Assembly (NCBI GenBank): GCA_046730475.1 | Contig: JBKPIY010000044.1 | Span: 1-19,153 of the forward strand | Direction: 5' to 3' | Length of the DNA stretch: 19,153 bases | Source of the DNA: JBKPIY01 sp046730475 | GTDB taxonomy: Bacteria; Actinomycetota; Thermoleophilia; Solirubrobacterales; 70-9 | Shown here: positions 1 through 6,857 of the stretch, piece after piece | Numbering within the stretch: the stretch's first letter is position 1 | Layout of the letters: every line of letters starts with the position of its first letter | Notes under the pieces: generated by a model | Database searches by the model: none | The model's input: the letters and a program-made list of their open reading frames with translations, nothing else | What the model was told of the DNA's origin: nothing | Program-made: the position numbers and the translations under genes

Positions 1-843
1 GTAGACCTCGTGCGCCCAGGGATGCCAGTGGCGGGTGGAGTCCGCCGGCTGGGCGATCGCCCCGCGCGGGCGCTTATCGCAGGCCCGGCGGAAGCTGGCG
101 ACCTTGCGCTTTCCCGACTCGACCGCGACCGCGCTTTGGCCTCCGTCGGCGGCCAGCGCCGCGTCGGTCGGGTAGCGCTCACGCGAGTCGCCCAGCTCGG
201 CGATCAGGGTCGCCGGGCAGATCGCCGTCTTGCGGTCGCGAAAGAGCGGCGCGAAGATCGCCGCGTCGGGGTGCTCGCCGAGCGCCCCGCGGATCTGCGA
301 GGTGATCTCGGTGATCTGGGCGACGATCGGCCTGAGCGCCGCCACCAGCCCCAGCACGGCCGCCCTGCGCACCTCCGCCTCGAGCTCGCCGGCCCTCCCG
401 GCGGGCGCCGCCCGCAGGTGCTCCACGAGCTCCTCCGGGCGCCTGCGCCCCGAGTAGCCCTGGCGGGCGAGGAAGGCCGCCATCCGCCTTGGCCCGAGGC
501 CACGGGCATCGCCGGGCGCGGGGTAGCGCTCCAGGAAGGCGAGCGAGATCGGGCCATCGACGTCGGCGAAGACGAGGGCGCCGGGCCAGAAGGCCTCGAG
601 CTGGGCCCGCAGCTGATTGGCGAGCTCCACTCGCACCCCGACCAGGTCCTGGCGGGCGCGCGTCAGCGCTCGCAGCGCCTTGGTCTCGTCCGCGTCGGGG
701 CGGATCGCCCGGAAGCGATGGGCGTCGGTGCGCGCCAGCTCGGCCAGGACGAAGGCGTCGAGGCGGTCCGACTTGCCGTGGGCGACCGCGTAGCGCTCCC
801 GGGCCGCCTTCGGCTGGTGGATCGCGCGAGGACACGAGGACGG
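1..843 (-). pseudogene. IS110-family transposase, partial, degraded N-terminus
   Basis: The complement strand is open from 843 down to position 1 and continues past the window edge. It reads like the long IS110 subgroup: the stretch PKAARERYAVAHGKSDRLDA, then VLAELARTDAHRF, then a central region with FLERYPAP and FLARQGYSGRRRPEE, and later the helix-hairpin-helix/transposase_20 part containing ESGKRKVASFRRACDK and DSTRHWHPWAHEVY. IS110 enzymes are DEDD site-specific recombinases; the last two acidic residues (SDRLDA) are present. The first part of the DEDD domain, with the first Asp and the Glu, is not readable: an in-frame TGA lies at 844-846, and the expected N-terminal motifs are not found in any frame up to the IS982 element at 957. 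A short stretch in another frame (MPVSVAVPLTVLVSSR, near 840-890) may be a shifted relic. Probably inactive. Family call is firm; the state of the 3' end is unknown because it lies outside the window. Confidence 0.85.
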
Positions 844-960
844 TCAGGGGGACGGCCACCGAAACGGGCATCGCGTCGCCGCCGCGGCGATCGCCACCGG
901 TGCGGCGATCGCCGGCGCGATCGCGGCCCGCCGGCGCGCCTGAGAACGCACGACAGCTAG

Positions 961-977
961 AGGCTTGATGTGGGTTC
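961..977 (+). repeat. Left terminal inverted repeat of the IS982-type element
   Basis: AGGCTTGATGTGGGTTC pairs with the right end at 1920-1936 with 2 mismatches in 17. Adding the flanking CTAG gives 19/21. Confidence 0.8.
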
Positions 978-1054
978 CCCACTCACAGCAAGGAACTCGG
1001 TCGTGAGCACGGAAAAGGGCCTCCAGCCCTGCCCCCTCGTGATTGGAGCACGAG

Positions 1055-1921
1055 ATGACAGCATCGCTGGAGACCCTTGTAGTCGCAGCCTACGTGTTCG
1101 CGGTGTCGCTGCCGATTCCTCGCCCCGGCCCCGAGGGCAAGGTCACCGACGCCGAGCTGGTGGCGCTGGCGGTGGCCCAGGCGGCGATGGGCGAGTGCTC
1201 CGATCGCAAGTTCCTCGGGATGATCGCCTACCGCCTTCCCGGCTGGTTCCCCGATCTGCCCGACCAGTCGCAGTACAACCGCCGGCTGCGGCGCCTCACC
1301 CCCTCGATCGCCACGGTGCAGCTCGGGGTGGCCGAGCTCTGCGCCGAGGGCCGGGTCCGCCTCGCCGACGGCACCCTGATCTCCTGCGCCAACTACCCGG
1401 GCTGCGCCTCCTACAGCCACTTTGCCGGCCACGCCTCCTACGGCTACTCCCCCTCGAAGAGCCAGTTCGTCTGGGGGATGCGGTTGGTCGTGATCAGCGA
1501 CCCGAAGGGGGTCCCGGTCGGCTATGAGCTGGTCGGCCCGAAGGCCGGGCAGGAGCGCCAGGCGGTGGTCGATCTCGCCTGCGCTCATCCCGGCACCATC
1601 CTCTTCTGCGACAAGGGGCTCTGGGGCCGTGAGCTGTGCAGCACGCTCGAGCTCACAGACGTCGAGCTCATCACCCCAGACCGCCACCGCCTGGGAGATC
1701 GCCCTCCGGCCGAGGTCGAGAAGGCGCGGATCCGCCTCGTCATCGAGTCGCTGTTCGCCAACCTCAAGGGCCAGATGCGGCTCAGCGATCACCTCGCCAA
1801 GACGCCCGGAGGGCTCGCGCAGCGAATCGCCCAGCGGTTGCTCGCGCTCACCCTGGGCATCTTCTGCAACCTGCTCGCCGGTCGGCCGGCGAGAGCGCTC
1901 GTCGCCTATGACGGGCGTTGA
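1055..1921 (+). CDS. IS982-family transposase (DDE)
   Basis: This 288-residue protein is full length for the IS982 family and should catalyse cut-and-paste transposition of the surrounding element. Visible family features are the N-terminal VTDAELVALAVAQAAMG block, PGWFPDLPDQSQYNRRLRR, and the three acidic positions: D105 (RLADGTLIS), D186 (LFCDKGLWG) and E231 (RLVIESLFANLKGQ). The end QRIAQRLLALTLGIFCNLLA is also typical. The ATG at 1055 is preferred over an upstream TTG at 1043, because GGAG at 1045-1048 sits 6 bases before the ATG and would be overlapped by the TTG start. The TGA stop (1919-1921) overlaps the right inverted repeat. No frameshift is seen, so it may still be active, unlike the other transposases in this window. 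Confidence 0.93.
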   Translation: MTASLETLVVAAYVFAVSLPIPRPGPEGKVTDAELVALAVAQAAMGECSDRKFLGMIAYRLPGWFPDLPDQSQYNRRLRRLTPSIATVQLGVAELCAEGRVRLADGTLISCANYPGCASYSHFAGHASYGYSPSKSQFVWGMRLVVISDPKGVPVGYELVGPKAGQERQAVVDLACAHPGTILFCDKGLWGRELCSTLELTDVELITPDRHRLGDRPPAEVEKARIRLVIESLFANLKGQMRLSDHLAKTPGGLAQRIAQRLLALTLGIFCNLLAGRPARALVAYDGR

Positions 1922-1936
1922 ACCCACATCAGCCCT
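1920..1936 (-). repeat. Right terminal inverted repeat of the IS982-type element
   Basis: GAACCCACATCAGCCCT is the partner of 961-977. It abuts CTAG at 1937-1940, which contains the stop codon of the aldo/keto reductase. Confidence 0.8.
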
Positions 1937-2755
1937 CTAGACGTAGGGAAGGCCGGCCAGGGCCGAGTAGTGCTCGTTGAGCGCCCCGAGGCGCCTCATC
2001 TCATCGTCATCGAGGTCGAAGTCGAACACGTCGAGGTTCTCCTCACGGTGCTCCGGCGTTGCCGCCTTCGGGACCGGGGCAGCGCCGACCTGGATGCTCC
2101 AGCGGAGCGCAACCTGGGCGGGGGTCTTTCCGTGTGCCTCGCCGATTTCCGCCAGGGTCTCGTCGCCGAGGCGCTTGCCCCGGGTAAGCGGGCTGTACGC
2201 CTGGATCACGATCCCTTTCTGTCTCGCGTGCTCCCTGACCTCGTCGCTGTGGCCGAAGGGACTCCACTCGAGCTGGTTCACGACCGGGCGCTCGCCGGTG
2301 GTGTCGATCAGGCGATCGATCTGCTCGCGCGCGTAGTTGCTGACGCCGATCTCGCGGACGAAGCCGTCCCGCTTCGCCTCGATCAGGCCCACCCACAGCG
2401 CCTCCCCGGCTCCATCCGGTGGCGGGCGGTGAATCAGGCAGAGGTCGACGTACTCGGTCCCGAGCTCCGCGAGGTTCGCGCCCGCCGAGGTGTAGGGGTC
2501 CTCGTCCTCCTCGACCTTGGTCACCAGGAAGATCTCGTCGCGCTCGATTCCGGCTGCGCGCAGGGCTTCCCCGATCTCGGCTTGGTTCCCGTAGTCGCCG
2601 GAGGTGTCGATCAGCCGGTAGCCGATCCCGAGCGCGTGCAAGACCCCGAACCGGGCCGCGTCCCCGGTCAGCTCCCAGGTCCCGAGCCCCAGCGCGGGCA
2701 TCTCGGTCCCCGTCGCCAACGTGATCGCGTCGGCTTTCGTCCGCGTCGTGTCCAT
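1937..2755 (-). CDS. Aldo/keto reductase
   Basis: The product is a 272-residue NADPH-dependent carbonyl reductase of the AKR superfamily, probably cytosolic; substrate not predictable. The fold signature is clear: MPALGLGTWELTG near the start, then the catalytic tetrad D50 (YRLIDTSGDYGN), Y55, K80 (FLVTKV) and H109 (CLIHRP). It continues with IGVSNYAREQID, VNQLEWSPF, IVIQAYSPLTRG and the cofactor-binding PVPKAATPEH segment. The ATG at 2755 is chosen because GAGAGG lies 4 bases upstream; an ATG at 2821 would add 22 residues with no family resemblance. The stop codon TAG is read from the CTAG that flanks the IS982 element, so the IS sits immediately after the last codon. The C-terminus (NEHYSALAGLPYV) looks complete or nearly so. 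It is transcribed in the same direction as the GH15 remnant and SOD upstream. Confidence 0.93.
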   Translation of the reverse strand: MDTTRTKADAITLATGTEMPALGLGTWELTGDAARFGVLHALGIGYRLIDTSGDYGNQAEIGEALRAAGIERDEIFLVTKVEEDEDPYTSAGANLAELGTEYVDLCLIHRPPPDGAGEALWVGLIEAKRDGFVREIGVSNYAREQIDRLIDTTGERPVVNQLEWSPFGHSDEVREHARQKGIVIQAYSPLTRGKRLGDETLAEIGEAHGKTPAQVALRWSIQVGAAPVPKAATPEHREENLDVFDFDLDDDEMRRLGALNEHYSALAGLPYV

Positions 2756-2817
2756 CGATCCTCTCAATACCCGCTCGGGCAATTGGGCATTCGCGCCTCC
2801 ACAGCCGGTCTCGGCGC

Positions 2818-4433
2818 TCACGCGCCGGCGCGAGCATCTGCCGCCGTCGGCAGCTTCGGGTGCTCGGCCTCGGCGAGCCGAAGCGCAGCTGCGATGTGGG
2901 AGAGATGGGTCATTCCCTGAGGGAAGTTGCCGAGCATCCGCTCCGCGCCGGGGTCGTACTCCTCGGGGAACAGGTCCAGCCCGTTGGCGGTCGCCATCGC
3001 CCGGTCGAAGACGACGCGTGCCTCATCGCCGGGTCCCTGGTTCGCCAGCACCTCGGCAAGCCAGAAGGACGCCGGCAGGAAGGCGCCCTCGGTTCTGCCC
3101 AGCGCGTCGTCGCCCTCGTAGCGCCGGATCAGCCCGTCCTCGTCGAGGCCCTCGCGGATCGCGTCGGCGGTTCGCACCATTCGCTCATCGTCCCAGTCGA
3201 CGATCCCGATCAGCGGGAGCCGGAGCAGGGCAGCGTCCAGGCGCCGCTCGCCGAAGGCCTGCACGAAGATCCCCCGCCGCTCGTCATAGCCCTCGCTCCC
3301 CGACCGCTCCGGAGATCTCGTTCCCGGACCCGGCGCTCGGGGCCTTGCGCATGCAGGCGTTGGCCGGTTTCAACCCCTTGTCGAGGACGGCCCAGCAGCC
3401 CTCGAGATCGAGGTTGCTCTCGCGCAGGCGTCGCTCCCCGCCGGCGCCGTAGAGGATCTGGAGGTCGGCGGCGTTGCCGGCCGCGCTGCGCTCGACGAAG
3501 CGCCGGAAGGCATCGGCCTCGGGCTCACAGCCGAGGTGGACCAGGGACCGGACGGCCATGCTGGAGTCCCGGATCCAGCTGTAGCGGTAATCCCAGTTGC
3601 GCTCGGCCCTCGGGGCCTCGGGCAGGGAGGTGGTGGGGGCGGCCACCAGGGCGCCCGTCCCGGCATAGGTGAGCGCCTTGCGCACCAGGGCCGAGCGGAT
3701 CACCTCGGCGGAATCGCCGCCTTCGACCGACAGCCGGGCCGCCCACTGGCGCCAGAACCGGAGGGTCTCCTCGAGCGCTTCGTCGAGGTCGGCGGGGGCG
3801 GGGGGATGGAGCGCCTCGGGCTCGAGCTCGGCCGGGTTTCCGTAGATGACGGAGAAGTGGACGCGGTCGCCCGCCCGCACGGCGAAGCTGGACTCCAGGC
3901 GGTGGCCGCTCTCCTCGAGGGGCGCGTCGCTGACCACGACCAGCCCGTCGTCGCCGCCGATCGCGGTGAACTCCCCGATCCCGTGGCGGCGGATCCACGC
4001 GTCCACGGCGCCAGAGTCGAATCGGGGTGCGATGGTGGCGTCGAAGCGGACCGATCCGCGCTCGCCCTCGACGATGCGGATGATCTGGGGTGGATCGCCG
4101 CCCGGGCCGTCGGCGGGCAAGGCGAAGAAGTCGATCACTCGTGCCTGGCCGCCCACGACCCGGAACGTCGTGGTGAGCACCATCGTCTGGTCCACGTAGG
4201 CCCGGAAGCTGGAGCGCTGGGAGTCCGGCGGGGGGGGCGAGGGCGAAGTGGCCGCCGCGGTCCCAGTCGAGCAGCCTTCCGAGGCAGCTCCCGGAGTCGA
4301 ATCGGGGCAGGCAGCACCAGTCGATCGAGCCCGCGCGCGAGACCAACGCGCATGAGCTGCAGTCCCCGATCAAGCCATAGTCGGCGATCGGCGGGTATCG
4401 CTGGTCCTCATCCTTGTCGGGGGTTTCCGGCAC
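2818..4433 (-). pseudogene. GH15 glucoamylase/trehalase-like protein, frameshifted with internal deletion
   Basis: Intact relatives are (alpha/alpha)6-barrel glycosidases of about 600 residues that cut alpha-glucosides such as trehalose or malto-oligosaccharides. The N-terminal part reads PPIADYGLIGDCSSCALVSR and DWCCLPRFDSGSC (about 4300-4400). The reading then shifts at a run of eight G on the plus strand (4230-4237); with seven the frame would continue as APPPPDSQRSSFRAYVDQTM. The middle part runs to 3284 and includes APTTSLPEAPRAERNWDYRY and SWIRDSSM. At about 3400, LDLEG jumps straight to CWAVLDKGL; about 60-80 residues usual for the family are missing, including the DEGIWE-type segment that carries the general acid. 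A second shift lies at the CCC run 3290-3292; beyond it come YDERRGIFVQAFG, EGAFLPASFWLAEVLANQ and EEYDPGAERMLGNFPQG, which includes the general base. The GTG start at 4433 is uncertain. Clearly non-functional as sequenced. Confidence 0.88.
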
Positions 4434-4463
4434 CGATCGCCTGGTACCCGCGATCGGTGCCGG
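4427..4463. terminator. 14-bp perfect inverted repeat after the SOD gene
   Basis: CCGGCACCGATCGC (4427-4440) and its exact reverse complement (4450-4463) enclose a 9-base loop. It begins 18 bases past the SOD stop on the minus strand and overlaps the presumed start of the GH15 pseudogene. No U-run follows on the minus strand, so it may be a non-canonical terminator or an RNA-stabilising hairpin. The structure is certain; the role is inferred. Confidence 0.55.
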
Positions 4464-4480
4464 AGAACCGCCTCGGCTCG

Positions 4481-5158
4481 TCAGCCGGTGGCAGGGGCGA
4501 ACCTCGGCGACTCGACCGCGCCGCTCGTGTCGGCGCCATGCTTCGCCGCCTCCGCCTGGATCAGCTGCCGGTTGACGTGGTCCCAGTCGAGGTTGCGGAA
4601 GAAGGCCTCCACGTACTGCTTGCGGCCGTCCGGAGTGGCGCCGAAGTCGCGCACGTAGGCGTGCTCGTAGACGTCGATCGCGAGCACCGGGCACATGTTG
4701 TAGACGGCCCACAGGTTCTGCGTGTCCATGATGTAGTTGAACACCGAACCGTCGTTGAGGTCATAACCGACCATCACCCAGCCGCGGGCGGCGCTGGCGG
4801 CCTTCTTGACTGCGTCGAACCACTTCCCGAGGCCGTTGAACTCCTCCTCGACCAGCTCGGCGAAGCGCCCATCGGGGTCGCCGCCGTCACCACCGAGGTG
4901 GCCGAAGTAGAGGTCATGGTTCTTGAATCCGAGGAGTGCGAACGTGTAGTCGATCGACACCGCTCGCAGCTCCGAGTAGACCTGGTTGCCCTCGATCTTC
5001 GAGTAATCAAGCTCGTTGAGGATCCGACGGCACTCGTTGGCCTTCTTGGCGTACCCCTCGTAGAGCTTGTAGTGGTCCTCCATCGTCTGCTTGGAGATCC
5101 CGTCGAGGTCCTTCTCGAACGCCGGGAACTGCCTCGGCTTCAACTCGTCCCAGGGCAT
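4481..5158 (-). CDS. Superoxide dismutase (Fe/Mn family)
   Basis: The 225-residue protein disproportionates superoxide to oxygen and hydrogen peroxide. All four metal ligands can be placed: H29 (TMEDHYKLYEGY), H81 (FKNHDLYFGHLGG), D162 and H166 (IDVYEHAY). The first motif has the Tyr-rich 'HYKLYEGY' form rather than the 'HHxKHHxxYV' form of enterobacterial SodA/SodB, and the fourth has DVYEHAY instead of the usual DVWEHAY, so this is a divergent branch; Fe versus Mn preference cannot be read from sequence. The ATG at 5158 follows an AGGAG with good spacing (gaaaGGAGcacggaATG). The frame stays open upstream into an IS982 remnant (see 5408-5560), but the RBS and the family N-terminus (LKPRQFPAFEKDLDGIS) make the internal ATG the real start. 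It is intact among decayed neighbours. Confidence 0.94.
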   Translation of the reverse strand: MPWDELKPRQFPAFEKDLDGISKQTMEDHYKLYEGYAKKANECRRILNELDYSKIEGNQVYSELRAVSIDYTFALLGFKNHDLYFGHLGGDGGDPDGRFAELVEEEFNGLGKWFDAVKKAASAARGWVMVGYDLNDGSVFNYIMDTQNLWAVYNMCPVLAIDVYEHAYVRDFGATPDGRKQYVEAFFRNLDWDHVNRQLIQAEAAKHGADTSGAVESPRFAPATG

Positions 5159-5407
5159 TCCGTGCTCCTTTCTCGATCTTTCGCTCCTCCATCGTTTGCT
5201 CCGATCGCCGCGCCCCCAAACCTGCCGGTCGGCCGGGAATGGACGACCGTCGGATCGCGTCGGGAGGACGGCGCGCTGATCGGGGGCGGAGCCCCGGATC
5301 GGTGTGACTGGAAGCGCTTCGAGAACGTGCCCAGCATCCAGTACCTGCCCAGCGTCCAGTGAAGGTTGAGACCGAGGGCGGTGCCCGCCCGACCGAGACC
5401 AGCAGGG
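5159..5407. other. Region upstream of SOD, no gene recognised
   Basis: About 250 bases between the SOD start and the IS982 remnant. The SOD RBS is at its lower end. An imperfect GC hairpin (ATCGGGGGC/GCCCCGGAT) lies at about 5277-5300. Minus-strand frames are open here but resemble no family I know. The SOD promoter should lie in this stretch or in the remnant above it; no convincing -35/-10 pair was picked out. Confidence 0.4.
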
Positions 5408-5560
5408 GTCTTCCGGAATGCCCATGATCGCCTGGGCGACGCAGAGGGTGACAACCTCGGGGTCGGTGACCCTGCGACGCGCGTTGTTGGGCTTGCCGGG
5501 CAGGAGATCGTCGGCCATGCAATAACGGGTGGTGAGGAGAGTGTCGAGATCGGCGAGCAT
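5408..5560 (-). pseudogene. IS982-family transposase, N-terminal remnant (51 codons)
   Basis: Starting at the ATG at 5560, the minus strand encodes LADLDTLLTTRYCMADDLLP and then RRRVTDPEVVTLCVAQAIMG, the N-terminal block of IS982 transposases (compare VTDAELVALAVAQAAMG in the copy at 1055). A good RBS (GGAGG, 5 bases upstream) precedes the ATG. After IMGIPED the family similarity stops; the expected FPYLPGQ-type and catalytic parts are absent in every frame. The remnant is clearly diverged from the intact IS982 gene, so it derives from a different element. It lies in the same frame as SOD, giving one 359-codon open frame, which I regard as accidental. It could contribute promoter or RBS activity upstream of SOD. 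Confidence 0.75.
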
Positions 5561-5633
5561 CGTGGCCTCCGGCAGACGGTGACTTTGGACACCGCCGATT
5601 TCGGCCTCTCCTCGCCGAATCCCTCGATCGCGG

Positions 5634-5653
5634 GGCGGTTCCGCGGAACCGCC
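5634..5653. repeat. 20-bp perfect palindrome
   Basis: GGCGGTTCCGCGGAACCGCC is its own reverse complement. It lies 74 bases upstream of the IS982-remnant start codon and 11 bases from the IS1595 target duplication. It could be a dyad operator, part of the old IS982 end, or a recombination site. Confidence 0.7.
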
Positions 5654-5664
5654 GCCGTGGAATT

Positions 5665-5672
5665 ACTCATCT
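5665..5672. repeat. Target-site duplication (left) of the IS1595-type element
   Basis: ACTCATCT immediately precedes the left inverted repeat and recurs exactly at 6662-6669. Eight bases is the usual duplication length for the IS1595 family. Confidence 0.9.
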
Positions 5673-5695
5673 GGTGCGTATCCGGTTAGGTCAGG
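5673..5695 (+). repeat. Terminal inverted repeat (left) of the IS1595-type element
   Basis: Begins GGTGCGTATCCGGTTAGG; it matches the right end with 3 mismatches in 23. The transposase stop codon (5691-5693) lies inside it. Confidence 0.88.
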
Positions 5696-6617
5696 CTGCC
5701 GCCTGAGCTCGCCGGGTTATCTGGTGGTAGGTGGTTGGCGCGTGTAGGGCCCCGAGCCCGAGCAGAGTCTGGAACGCGGCCATCGGGGTGCGGCGTCGGT
5801 TGTGGCGGAAGACGTACTCGTCGAGGTAGACCTGAAGGTGGGGTCGCCGACGCCGCGGTGAGTGCCGTGAAGCCACGCCTTCAGGTTTGCGACGGCGCGA
5901 TGGGCGCGCGGGACCAGGCGCTCGCCGGGCGCGGCGCGCTGGCTGCAGGGTCGATGGTCGTAGCCGAGCTTTGGGAGGCGGCTGGAGCCGGGCCAGGCGT
6001 CGGTGTGGACGATCGCCCCGCGGGCGGTGGTCGAGCTCGCGAAGGCGCCGAGCGACCGCGCCGAGGCGTCGCGCAGGACCGCGAGGCGGACCCGCCCCGA
6101 GCCCGGGCCCCGAACCTCGATCGCGATCCCGCAAAGCGCCTTCTTGCCCCGCTGGCGGCTGCCTTTCAGCCCCTCCTCGAACCCGCCGAGGAAGAATTCG
6201 TCGAGCTCCACCTCGCCCCGCAGCGGCTCGCGCTCGGGGGCGACCATCGCCCGGCGGAGCTTCTGGAGGATCAGCCAGGCGGTCTCATCGCGCGAGAGGC
6301 CGAGCTGGCGCTGGAGCTGCTTGGCGGAGATCCCCGGATGGTGGGTGGCGACCAGGTAGGCCGCCCAGATCCAAAGCCGAAGCGGCGTGCGGGTGCCGTG
6401 CATGACGGTCCCGGCGGTAACCGAGGTCTGGGTGCGGCAGGCCGCGCACTCCCAAAGGTGCCGACGCTCGAGCACCCATGCACGTCGCCCGCCACAGGCC
6501 GGACAGGCAAAGCCGTCGGGCCACCGCGAGTCCGCCAGGTAGTCGAGGCAGGCGGTCTCGGTCGCGAACCGCTCCCTGGAAGTCCATGAGCGTGGCCGGG
6601 AAGTCTGGACGAGGCAC
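5691..6617 (-). pseudogene. IS1595-family transposase, two frameshifts
   Basis: The parts of the family are all present but in different frames. The N-terminus MPRPDFPATLMDFQ begins at 6617. At a CCC run near 6574-6576 (plus strand) an extra base shifts the frame; the body then reads ERFATETACLDYLADSRWPD, a zinc ribbon CPACGG...CAAC, the ISXO2-like catalytic block GEVELDEFFLGGFEEGLKGS (first Asp) and VHTDAWPGSSRL (second Asp). At a GGGG run near 5840 a base is missing, and the third-residue region HLQVYLDEYVFRHNRRRTPM is in another frame, ending at 5691. As sequenced, no single product contains the start and the complete triad. The natural full length would be about 308 residues. Programmed frameshifting is possible in principle but two separate shifts argue against it. 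Confidence 0.9.
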
Positions 6618-6638
6618 CCGCGCACCGTAGAGGCGTTA

Positions 6639-6661
6639 CCTGACGGAACCGGATATGCACC
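6639..6661 (-). repeat. Terminal inverted repeat (right) of the IS1595-type element
   Basis: Reads CCTGACGG...ATATGCACC on the plus strand; partner of 5673-5695. Confidence 0.88.
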
Positions 6662-6669
6662 ACTCATCT
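6662..6669. repeat. Target-site duplication (right) of the IS1595-type element
   Basis: Exact second copy of ACTCATCT, directly after the right inverted repeat. Confidence 0.9.
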
Positions 6670-6680
6670 AATCGTCTAGG

Positions 6681-6706
6681 AGCACGGCGGTGGCCATCGC
6701 CGTGCT
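6681..6706. other. 9-bp inverted repeat
   Basis: AGCACGGCG (6681-6689) and CGCCGTGCT (6698-6706) form a perfect stem with an 8-base loop. It lies between the IS1595 end and the terminator of the 6858 gene. Role unknown; possibly a second transcription stop. Confidence 0.45.
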
Positions 6707-6790
6707 GCGTACGCTTTATCCCGAATCACGCCCGACGAGGCGGCGGGGGTCGCCAGGGAAAGCGCGGCCGGTCGTAACTGAGGCAAACTT

Positions 6791-6822
6791 ACGAGGGCCG
6801 GGCGCCTACGCCCGGCCCTCGT
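6791..6822 (-). terminator. Strong stem-loop terminator of the Asn-rich protein gene
   Basis: ACGAGGGCCGGGCG (6791-6804) pairs perfectly with 6809-6822 around a 4-base loop. It starts 35 bases past the stop at 6858 in the direction of transcription and is followed on the minus strand by AAGTTTGCC, a weak T-tract. The shape fits a Rho-independent terminator in a high-GC genome. Confidence 0.75.
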
Positions 6823-6857
6823 GACGACATGCGCCTGCTTAGGCTCTCTTCGGGAAC

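Larger units (their letters stand above)
957..1940 (+). mobile_element. IS982-type insertion sequence, apparently intact
   Basis: One transposase gene lies between terminal inverted repeats. The left end (961-977) reads AGGCTTGATGTGGGTTC and the right end (1920-1936), reverse-complemented, reads AGGGCTGATGTGGGTTC, a 15/17 match. Both ends are flanked by CTAG (957-960 and 1937-1940). Because CTAG is palindromic, it can be read either as part of a 21-bp inverted repeat or as a 4-bp target duplication. The element separates an IS110 remnant on the left from an aldo/keto reductase on the right, whose TAG stop lies inside the right-hand CTAG. Confidence 0.85.
5673..6661 (-). mobile_element. IS1595-type insertion sequence with complete ends and a broken transposase
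   Basis: The 989-bp element is bounded by inverted repeats of 23 bp (5673-5695 and 6639-6661, 20 of 23 matching, starting GGTGC) and flanked by an exact 8-bp direct repeat ACTCATCT. One transposase gene fills it on the minus strand, with two frameshifts. The well-preserved ends and duplication point to a fairly recent insertion; the element could still be moved in trans by a related transposase. Confidence 0.92.

Noticed and set aside
880..930. Repeated GCGATCGC-like octamers as a functional repeat (HIP1-like)
   Set aside because: CGATCG-rich words are scattered all over the window, also in coding regions, and look like general composition.
3536..5362. A 608-codon plus-strand open frame across GH15 and SOD
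   Set aside because: It is the antisense of genes with clear family motifs, and its translation has the Val/Gly/Arg-rich bias of a shadow frame.
957..5560. Composite transposon carrying AKR, GH15 and SOD between two IS982 copies
   Set aside because: The second IS982 sequence is only an N-terminal remnant and is strongly diverged from the first, so they are independent insertions rather than matching ends.
4481..5560. A genuine 359-residue IS982-SOD fusion protein
   Set aside because: SOD has its own AGGAG and a family-typical N-terminus at 5158, and the intervening 83 codons resemble no protein.
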